NCBI GenBank assembly: GCA_002168015.1
Contig: NHCX01000020.1
Location: 1 to 5,959, forward strand
From: Verrucomicrobia bacterium TMED44
GTDB lineage: Bacteria > Verrucomicrobiota > Verrucomicrobiia > Opitutales > Seribacteraceae
Length of the DNA stretch: 5,959 bases
Direction of reading: 5' to 3'
How positions within the stretch are numbered: position 1 is the first letter of the stretch; each line of letters opens with the position of its first letter. A model generated the notes under the pieces. That model worked only from the letters and a program-made list of their open reading frames with translations. It made no database searches and had not been told where the DNA came from. Shown here in pieces: positions 1-4,771 of the stretch. Both the position numbers and the translations under genes were made by a program.

Positions 1-1
1 A

Positions 2-52
2 ATTAAGGATTCAGGAAACCCGAAACTAGCTGAATATATAAGGAGAATGTAA
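2..52 (+). CDS. Probable 3' end of an upstream gene (partial)
   Basis: The frame starting at base 2 is open from the window edge to a TAA at 50-52 and would encode IKDSGNPKLAEYIRRM. The other two + frames hit stops early (TAA at 4-6, TAG at 27-29). The TAA shares its last base with the ATG of the next gene (TAATG), a common coupling arrangement in dense phage operons, and a Shine-Dalgarno sequence for that next gene sits inside this tail. The charged, helix-like ending is plausible for a structural protein, but 16 codons are too few to name a family. The start is outside the window. An untranslated leader remains possible. Confidence 0.5.
   Translation: MKDSGNPKLAEYIRRM
40..45 (+). promoter_or_regulatory. 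Ribosome binding site of the 145-aa gene
   Basis: AAGGAG lies six bases before the ATG at 52. It is the strongest Shine-Dalgarno match in the window and fixes that start. It overlaps the probable end of the upstream reading frame. Confidence 0.8.
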
Positions 53-489
53 TGGCTTTTACTGGAAACTTTCTGTGTACCTCTTTTAAGAAAGAGTTAA
101 TGACAGGAACACACAACTTTACCGCAACGACAGGTAATACTTTTAACATTGCTTTGTATGATAATAGTGCTTCTTTTACAGCAGCCACTACTGCTTATAC
201 AACAAGCAATGAAATATCTGGAACAAACTATTCTGCTAAAGGAGCAGCCCTTAATCCTGTTACTCCGACAACAAGTGGCACTACAGCCTTAGTTGATTTT
301 GCAGATGAAACTTTTAGTAATGTCACCATCTCCTCTGTAAGAGGTGGATTAATTTTTAATGATACTGCAACAGGAGATCCTTCCGTAGCTGTTTTGGATT
401 TTGGAGCAGACAAGGCTGCGAGTTCTGGGGATTTTACAATTGTCTTCCCAACAGCGGATGCGAGTAACGCAATAATTAGAATTGCTTAG
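52..489 (+). CDS. Phage structural protein of unknown function, 145 aa
   Basis: This small soluble protein has no signal peptide or membrane segment and is rich in Thr, Ser, Ala and beta-branched residues, so a beta-sandwich virion protein is likely. The middle has a TTAYTTSNEISGTNYSAKG stretch (residues 46-64), then VDFADETF (81-88), and the C-terminal half contains AVLDFGADKAASSGDFTIVFP (113-133 region) and ends in AIIRIA. From memory, proteins with this pattern (xNE(I/V)SGTxY, then DFAD, then a VLDFG block and an AIIRIA-like end) are very common in uncultured marine phage genomes just upstream of tail-fibre genes, where they are labelled hypothetical. The start is set by AAGGAG six bases upstream. 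The gene ends in TAG and is followed after 14 bases by the fibre gene. Its place suggests a tail or tail-tip component, perhaps a fibre adaptor or decoration protein; that role is inferred. The reading frame is confident, the function is not known. Confidence 0.85.
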   Translation: MAFTGNFLCTSFKKELMTGTHNFTATTGNTFNIALYDNSASFTAATTAYTTSNEISGTNYSAKGAALNPVTPTTSGTTALVDFADETFSNVTISSVRGGLIFNDTATGDPSVAVLDFGADKAASSGDFTIVFPTADASNAIIRIA

Positions 490-493
490 TTTT

Positions 494-497
494 AAGG
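494..497 (+). promoter_or_regulatory. Ribosome binding site of the 438-aa fibre gene
   Basis: AAGG lies six bases before the ATG at 504, within the 14-base gap after the TAG of the preceding gene. It supports ATG 504 as the start. Confidence 0.65.
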
Positions 498-503
498 TAA
501 ACT

Positions 504-1820
504 ATGGCTCACGTACTTAATGATCGTGTTAAAGAAACGTCAACCACTACTGGCACTGGAACTTTAAATTTAGCAGGGGCTGTTTCAAACTTTGAAACAT
601 TTGTTGCAGGAATTGGTAACTCTAATACAACCTACTATGCTATCGTTCATACAACAGAGGCAGAGTTTGAAGTTGGGCTTGGAACAGTTACGGACGCTTC
701 GCCCGATACTTTAGCTCGAACGACAATAATTTCATCCAGTAATTCGGATAGCGCAGTTGATTTTTCTGCCGGCTCTAAAGAGGTGTTTTGTACTCTGCCT
801 GCATCTAAAGTAATAGCTTTAGACAACAGTGGGAATATTGACGTATCAGGAGATGCAACAGCCTCTACGTTTCAGCCTGATGGAGATACTGCAGCAGGAG
901 ATAATGCAGCTATAGGTTATACTGCTGCTGAAGGTCTGATACTTACAGGTCAAGGTTCAACCTCTGACATTACATTTAAAAATGATGCGGATGCGACAGT
1001 GTTTACTGTACCTACTGGTACTGCAACTGTTTTATTTCCTGATGATGGTAAGATAATACTTGGAGCAAGTAGTGACGTTGAGATATTTCACGATGCTACT
1101 GACTCTTATATAAAAAACAAAACAGGTGCATTAAAAATAGCCACTGAAACAAGTGGTATCGCCGTAAGTATTGGTCATACTACGTCTGAAACAACAGTGA
1201 ATGACAATCTTAATGTGACAGGAAAAATTTCGGCTCCTGCAACAGGTTGGTTTCCAAATCACATTACAACAATAGATATTGATGACGTAGCAAATATTAC
1301 TGTAGATAATGTCTTTACGGACACTTATGATGTTTATGACGTTGTTTGGGATAAAGTACTTTTTGCAAATGATGGTAATTATGGGTACTTTCGTTTTATT
1401 GACCAAAGTGGGTCAGTTGCTACTGCTGCTTGGTATCGCTATTACATGGCCTTTGCCGGAACAAGAGGAAGCGAGTCGTCTCTTGGGTCGGACGGTATAC
1501 AAACCGACAGTAGATACTCAGCAGGAAGCTCTGTTTGGCATGCGTGGGGTCAACAAGAATTTTTAGCGGGAAATAACGCAGGAGAGATTGTAAACTCCTC
1601 TATTCGCATTTTTAACGTGAGAGTAGCAAACGCTATGACGACAGGCTTTATACACAATTGCTCCTTTGTTTCTTCAAATGACTACGCAGGTTCACCGTAT
1701 TTAACAACCATGAAACACGCTCTTGCCGAAACTCAAAGAGGTTTTTATCTGTTCCCCTCATCAGGAAATTTTCTTTCAGGACAAATTCATGTGTACGGTT
1801 TTAAATTGGATGGTAGTTGA
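504..1820 (+). CDS. Tail-fibre-like protein with distinct C-terminal domain, 438 aa
   Basis: Three regions can be seen. Residues 1-105 form a head beginning MAHVLNDRVKETSTTTGTGT, followed by a FETFVAGIGN block and a GLGTVTDASPDTLARTT block. From memory this head recurs at the N-terminus of many marine phage fibre proteins and probably joins the fibre to the tail. Residues about 106-245 are low-complexity and Gly/Asp/Thr-rich and contain KIILGASSDVEIFHD followed by SYIKNKTGALKI (183-212), a repeat motif typical of trimeric, beta-helical marine phage fibres. Residues about 246-438 are different in character, rich in Tyr, Trp and Phe, beginning GWFPNHITTIDIDDV and ending SGNFLSGQIHVYGFKLDGS, as in compact terminal domains of such fibres. 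This last part is the best candidate for receptor binding, by inference. The product should act on the virion surface. The ATG is preceded by AAGG. The TGA overlaps the next start by one base, coupling it to the chaperone-like gene. There is no enzymatic signature and no S74-type autoprotease end. Confidence 0.85.
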   Translation: MAHVLNDRVKETSTTTGTGTLNLAGAVSNFETFVAGIGNSNTTYYAIVHTTEAEFEVGLGTVTDASPDTLARTTIISSSNSDSAVDFSAGSKEVFCTLPASKVIALDNSGNIDVSGDATASTFQPDGDTAAGDNAAIGYTAAEGLILTGQGSTSDITFKNDADATVFTVPTGTATVLFPDDGKIILGASSDVEIFHDATDSYIKNKTGALKIATETSGIAVSIGHTTSETTVNDNLNVTGKISAPATGWFPNHITTIDIDDVANITVDNVFTDTYDVYDVVWDKVLFANDGNYGYFRFIDQSGSVATAAWYRYYMAFAGTRGSESSLGSDGIQTDSRYSAGSSVWHAWGQQEFLAGNNAGEIVNSSIRIFNVRVANAMTTGFIHNCSFVSSNDYAGSPYLTTMKHALAETQRGFYLFPSSGNFLSGQIHVYGFKLDGS

Positions 1821-1822
1821 TG
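1818..1822 (+). promoter_or_regulatory. TGATG overlap coupling fibre and chaperone genes
   Basis: The TGA stop of the fibre gene (1818-1820) and the ATG of the next gene (1820-1822) share one base. Only weak purine-rich sequence (GGATGGTAG, 1808-1816) precedes it, so translation of the chaperone probably depends on ribosomes finishing the fibre gene. A TTG at 1817 is in frame directly before the ATG but is a poorer start. Confidence 0.75.
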
Positions 1823-2107
1823 GCTGATCTTTACAAAAATGTGAACGGAGAGCGTGTAAAGTTAAGTGATGCTGAAGTTGTTGAGTACGAAAAGTTACAA
1901 CAAGAATTTTTAGATACGGCAGACGAAAGAAAAATAGGAATAATAAGAAGTCAAAGAAAACCTTTGTTTGAAGAAGCTGATTGGCAAATCCACAAAGCTG
2001 AAGACAGCGGAGGAAATGTCTCGGCTTGGAGAACATATCGTCAGGCTTTGAGAGACATAACAAGTGGGGATTTAGACAATCCTTCGTGGCCGACAAAACC
2101 AAGTTAG
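1820..2107 (+). CDS. Phage tail (fibre) assembly chaperone-like protein, 95 aa
   Basis: This small, charged, helical protein stands out from its beta-rich neighbours. Its C-terminal half carries the pattern RSQRKPLFEEADW (43-55), then W70, YRQALRDI (73-80) and a final PSWP (88-91). The series R-x-x-R-x-x-L...DW...W..YRQALRDI...WP is the hallmark of small phage tail-assembly chaperones, of the Phage_tail_APC / Caudo_TAP type as remembered. Such proteins help fold or trimerise tail fibres and are usually absent from the finished virion. The N-terminal part (MADLYKNVNGERVKLSDAEV) is a short lead domain followed by a probable helix. The ATG at 1820 is preferred over the in-frame TTG at 1817 because it gives the tight TGATG junction. 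The neighbour it overlaps, the 438-aa fibre, is the likely client, though the genes downstream are also candidates. The family call is made from motif alone. Confidence 0.8.
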   Translation: MADLYKNVNGERVKLSDAEVVEYEKLQQEFLDTADERKIGIIRSQRKPLFEEADWQIHKAEDSGGNVSAWRTYRQALRDITSGDLDNPSWPTKPS

Positions 2108-2119
2108 AGATATAATATG
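2105..2119 (+). promoter_or_regulatory. TAG-N9-ATG junction, chaperone to repeat protein
   Basis: TAGAGATATAATATG: the stop is exactly nine bases before the next ATG, so both genes share a frame. The purine run AGAGA (2106-2110) overlaps the stop and serves as a weak Shine-Dalgarno sequence. The same geometry recurs at the next two junctions. Confidence 0.6.
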
Positions 2120-3157
2120 TTTGGTTTAGCTTCCTTTTCAGAAATACCTTTTGGGGCAAGAAACAGTATTTCTGAAAGTGTTTCTGTTACAGGAATTGGT
2201 GGAACAGCCTCTGTTGGCACAGAGTCTGTAACAGGTTTTGCAAATATAGAAGTTCCACACGAAAACACTTTTGGTGTAGGAGCATGGAACGCAGGAACGT
2301 GGGGTATTCAAAATACTTCTTCTGGATTAGCTACAGCTTCCGTTGGTTCAATAATTGCAAGTATTCCTGAGAGTGTTTCTGTTACTGGTGTAAGTGGAAC
2401 AGCTTCTGTAAATACAACTTCTGTAACAAGCACTTCTAACATTTCAGTTACAGGTGTTGCAGGAACTACCACTTTGGGGGTTTTTGGTGCAGGGGGGGGT
2501 GCTAACATTTTTGTAACAGGTGTTGCAGGAACATCCTCTCTTGGTAGTATTTTTGAAACAACTAATTCTTTAAGTGCAACAGCTTCTGTAGGAACAGTAT
2601 CAACAAAAGTAGATATTGATGCTTCTGCAACAGGTGTTTCTGCTACAGCAACGCTTGGTAATGTATTTGAAACAATGACAGGTGTCGTTGGAACTTCGGC
2701 TCTTGGTAATGTATTTGAAACAACTAATGGTTTTGGAACAACTTCTTCAGTAGGAAGTTCTACTATAACTGCGGATGCTAACGTTACCGTAACGGGCGTT
2801 TCTGGAACTTCAGCTATTGGAACAGTATCAACAAAAGTAGATATAACTACAACTATTGTTGGAAACGCCATTCAAGGTCTTTCAAGTAGTATTGGTGTAT
2901 ATACTATAAACACCCAAACAAATATTTCTGTAACAGGTCTTTCTGGTGAAGGAAATGTTGGACAAATGTTGGTATGGGGTGTTATACTTCCAACTCAAAG
3001 TCCTATTTACAGTGAGATACAACCTAACCAAACACCAAGTTATAGTTCAACACCAAGTCAAACACCAAATTTTACTGAAGTGTCACCAAGTCAAACGCCA
3101 AGTTTTAGTACAACAGGTCCAAGTCAAACACCAAATTGGGATGATGTAGCAGCATAG
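2117..3157 (+). CDS. Repeat-rich phage structural protein, 346 aa
   Basis: The protein opens MFGLASFSEIPFG, an N-terminus that from memory recurs in repeat proteins of marine phages. Nearly all the rest is degenerate repeats of the type SVTGVSGTASVG: near residues 22-34, 87-98, 110-121, 132-143, 223-235 and 270-281, with shorter forms (SATASVGTVSTKVDI, GTSALGNVFETTNG) between them. An aromatic insert VGAWNAGTWG (54-63) breaks the first pair. After QMLVWGVI (283-290) come five PxQ(T/S)P repeats to the end, closing QTPNWDDVAA. There is no membrane segment or catalytic motif. The regular Val/Thr/Gly alternation suggests short beta strands stacked in a fibrous or stalk-like assembly; this is inference. 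No assigned function is known to me; a virion or tail-fibre-associated role rests on position between a fibre chaperone and two more fibre-like genes. A G8 tract at 2492-2499 lies within it. It ends in TAG. Confidence 0.8.
   Translation: MFGLASFSEIPFGARNSISESVSVTGIGGTASVGTESVTGFANIEVPHENTFGVGAWNAGTWGIQNTSSGLATASVGSIIASIPESVSVTGVSGTASVNTTSVTSTSNISVTGVAGTTTLGVFGAGGGANIFVTGVAGTSSLGSIFETTNSLSATASVGTVSTKVDIDASATGVSATATLGNVFETMTGVVGTSALGNVFETTNGFGTTSSVGSSTITADANVTVTGVSGTSAIGTVSTKVDITTTIVGNAIQGLSSSIGVYTINTQTNISVTGLSGEGNVGQMLVWGVILPTQSPIYSEIQPNQTPSYSSTPSQTPNFTEVSPSQTPSFSTTGPSQTPNWDDVAA
2180..2959 (+). repeat. Degenerate VTGVxGTxxxG-coding repeats
   Basis: At least six recognisable copies of an 11-12 residue unit occur, plus shorter derivatives. 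Some blocks are exact in DNA: a 26-base block beginning GGAACAGTATCAACAAAAGT occurs at 2591-2616 and 2819-2844, and a 22-base block beginning CTTGGTAATGTATTTGAAAC occurs at 2654-2675 and 2702-2723 (48 bases, 16 residues apart). Exact blocks among diverged copies point to more recent duplication or recombination. Confidence 0.8.
2492..2499 (+). repeat. G8 homopolymer within a coding region
   Basis: Eight consecutive G lie in an AT-rich gene, encoding Gly126-Gly128. One extra G would put a TAA two codons after the tract. One fewer would reach a TAA within six codons. It may be a slippage site, or simply a glycine run; it is also a likely place for sequencing errors. Confidence 0.6.
2990..3154 (+). 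repeat. Five tandem PxQTP repeats at the protein C-terminus
   Basis: Units begin at 2990, 3023, 3053, 3086 and 3119, spaced 33, 30, 33 and 33 bases. They encode PTQSPIYSEI, PNQTPSYSST, PSQTPNFTEV, PSQTPSFSTT and PSQTPNWDDV with linkers. The last three share a nearly identical DNA core, CCAAGTCAAACACCA, with one G/A change in the middle copy. Each unit has Pro, Gln, Pro then an aromatic residue. Confidence 0.9.
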
Positions 3158-3169
3158 GAAAATAACATG
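3155..3169 (+). promoter_or_regulatory. TAG-N9-ATG junction, repeat protein to 530-aa fibre
   Basis: TAGGAAAATAACATG: AGGA (3156-3159) begins inside the stop codon and lies seven bases before the ATG, so the stop doubles as part of the Shine-Dalgarno sequence. The next gene is in the same frame. Confidence 0.7.
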
Positions 3170-4759
3170 AGTACATACGTTAATAATTTAAGATTAGAAG
3201 AAATAGGAACAGGAGAGGCTTCTGGAACTTGGGGAACTAAGACGAATACAAATCTTGAACTTATTGGAGAGGCGTTAGGTTTTGGGACAGAAGGCATAAC
3301 AACAAATGCTGACACTCATGCTTCTACTGTTGCTGATGCCAGTGCAGATGAAGCGAGGGCTATGTACATAAAGTATACAGGTACTTTAGATTCAGCTTGT
3401 ACAATTACGATTGGACCAAACACTTTAAAAAGAGTGCATATTATTGAAAATGCAACGTCTGGTTCTCAAAACATAATTATTAAACAAGGTTCTGGAGCAG
3501 AAGTAACTATACCCAGCGGTCATGTAAAAGTTGTGTATTTAGATGGTGCAGGTTCTGGAGCAGCAGTCACAGAGGCTTTTACAGATCTTAATGTTACAAA
3601 CTCTTTAACTGTAAGTGGTACGACCCCTACCTTAACAATAGGCGATGCAGGAGCAGAGGACACAAAAATTGTTTTTGATGGCAATGCTCAAGATTTTTAT
3701 GTTGCTTTAGATGATTCAGCGGATGATTTAGTTATTGGATTGGGAAGCACCGTTGGTACGACTCCTATTGTTTCTTTAACAGAAGCAGGGGATGTTACCC
3801 TAAAAAGTATTGGGACAGGCGACAACAACCCAATGGTTTTAACCTTGCAAACCGCTGAAACAGATATTGCAGCAGATGACGTAATAGCAAAAATAGATTT
3901 TCAAGCTCCTGATGAGGGAACAGGAACTGACGCTATAACTGTAGCAGCTTCCATAAGGGCTGTGTCTGAAGGAGATTTTGCAGCAGATAATAACGCTACG
4001 TCTTTACAAATAAACACGGCAGCTTCTGCAGCTGCAGCTTCTGGTGCAGATGGGGGTCGATTACTTTTAGATTCAACAGGAAATTTATTTCTTAAAGACT
4101 TACGAACCGCAGACGGATCTTCTCCTACTATAACTTTACAGTCTGGAGATACAGATATAGCATCAGCTGATGTTTTAGGTAAAATTTCTTTTCAAGCGCC
4201 TGACGAAGGCACAGGTACAGATGCTATTCTTGTGGCAGCTTCTATTTCAGCTATTTCGGAAGGAGACTTTGCTGCTGATAATAATGCTACAAAACTTTCT
4301 TTTGCCACAGGTGCTTCAGAAACAGCAGCAGAAAAAATGAGTTTAACAAGTGCAGGTAAATTAGTTGTTTCAAGCACTGTTCAAACAACTGCTTTAATTG
4401 AAGATTCTGTAACGGTTTCTTCTTCTTCCAATGCCACTGCAATTAATTTAGCTCTTGGGTCTAACTTTTTGTTAGACTTGGGTACAAGTAGTGAAAACAC
4501 AGAAATTGTTGTAAGTAACCCTGCAGCTAGTGGGCTTGTTTCTGTTTTTACTTTAAGAGTTATTCAAGATTCTTCTGCTCGAACAATTACTTGGATGCAA
4601 GATGGTAGTAACAATGATTTAGTTTATTGGGCAGGAGGAACTGCTCCAACACTTACTGCTACAAATAACGGCATTGATTATTTTGTTTTTATTACTTCAG
4701 ATGGAGGTACTTCTTATTATGGCTTTACAGGCGGTCAAGCAATGGCGATACCAACATAG
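3167..4759 (+). CDS. Tail-fibre-like protein with internal duplication, 530 aa
   Basis: The head (residues about 1-145) has LRLEEIGTGEASGTWGTKTNTNLELIGEAL near its start (8-37), which from memory is a very common N-terminus of marine phage fibre proteins, followed by a beta-rich block (ITIGPNTLKRVHIIEN, then VTIPSGHVKVVYLDG). Residues about 146-220 contain a filament-like LTIGDAGAEDTKIVFDGNAQDFYVA motif. Residues 225-282 and 322-379 are two copies of a module, each with FQAPDEGTGTDAI and SEGDFAADNNAT, the second followed by GASETAAEKMSLTSAGKLVV. That LxFxTGASExxxEKMxLTSxGxLxV pattern is typical of fibre shafts preceding tip domains. Residues about 404-530 form a separate C-terminal domain (FTLRVIQDSSARTITW, VYWAGGTAPTLT, GIDYFVFITSDGGTSYYGF), also familiar from marine phage fibres and likely surface-exposed. 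There is no S74 chaperone domain and no enzymatic signature. AGGA seven bases before ATG sets the start. Fibre role is likely; its receptor is unknown. Confidence 0.85.
   Translation: MSTYVNNLRLEEIGTGEASGTWGTKTNTNLELIGEALGFGTEGITTNADTHASTVADASADEARAMYIKYTGTLDSACTITIGPNTLKRVHIIENATSGSQNIIIKQGSGAEVTIPSGHVKVVYLDGAGSGAAVTEAFTDLNVTNSLTVSGTTPTLTIGDAGAEDTKIVFDGNAQDFYVALDDSADDLVIGLGSTVGTTPIVSLTEAGDVTLKSIGTGDNNPMVLTLQTAETDIAADDVIAKIDFQAPDEGTGTDAITVAASIRAVSEGDFAADNNATSLQINTAASAAAASGADGGRLLLDSTGNLFLKDLRTADGSSPTITLQSGDTDIASADVLGKISFQAPDEGTGTDAILVAASISAISEGDFAADNNATKLSFATGASETAAEKMSLTSAGKLVVSSTVQTTALIEDSVTVSSSSNATAINLALGSNFLLDLGTSSENTEIVVSNPAASGLVSVFTLRVIQDSSARTITWMQDGSNNDLVYWAGGTAPTLTATNNGIDYFVFITSDGGTSYYGFTGGQAMAIPT
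3839..4303 (+). repeat. Ancient internal duplication in the 530-aa fibre gene
   Basis: Copy 1 is 3839-4012 and copy 2 is 4130-4303, offset 291 bases (97 residues). The peptides FQAPDEGTGTDAI and SEGDFAADNNAT are identical in both, yet 8 of 12 codons in QAPDEGTGTDAI and 5 of 11 in EGDFAADNNAT differ by synonymous changes. This fits an old duplication, or import of one copy from a relative, with the protein held under selection. Confidence 0.85.
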
Positions 4760-4771
4760 AGGTTTCTTATG
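4757..4771 (+). promoter_or_regulatory. TAG-N9-ATG junction, 530-aa fibre to terminal gene
   Basis: TAGAGGTTTCTTATG: AGAGG (4758-4762) overlaps the stop and lies six bases before the ATG. The nine-base gap keeps the next gene in the same frame, as at 2105 and 3155. Confidence 0.7.

Noticed and set aside
1309..1566. Overlapping + strand frame (85 aa) inside the 438-aa fibre gene
   Set aside because: It lies wholly within the conserved C-terminal domain of the fibre in another frame and has no convincing start signal.
1817..1819. TTG at 1817 as the start of the chaperone-like gene
   Set aside because: The ATG directly after it gives the standard TGATG overlap and avoids a rarer start; the product differs by only one residue.
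1241..1820. Target region of a diversity-generating retroelement in the fibre C-terminal domain
   Set aside because: No reverse transcriptase, template repeat or adenine-rich variable codon cluster near the gene end can be seen in this window.
1776..2159. Open frame on the - strand (127 aa) across the fibre-chaperone-repeat junctions
   Set aside because: It spans three well-supported + strand gene ends and gives a Phe/Leu/His-rich product without recognisable features; it is an antisense shadow.
2308..2871. Long open frame on the - strand (187 aa) opposite the repeat protein
   Set aside because: It is a mirror of the Val/Thr/Gly repeats on the + strand, with Val/Pro/Thr/Glu-rich low-complexity sequence, no ribosome binding site and no neighbouring - strand genes.
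2946..3149. Overlapping + strand frame (67 aa) over the PxQTP repeats
   Set aside because: Its Lys/Gln/His/Val repeats are just the alternate-frame reading of the tandem DNA repeat.
52..4759. Genome-wide reassignment of TAG to an amino acid
   Set aside because: TAG does not occur inside any of the complete genes, each gene after a TAG has its own ATG and purine-rich site, and the first TAG (487) is followed two codons later by TAA. Limited readthrough stays possible, global recoding is not supported.
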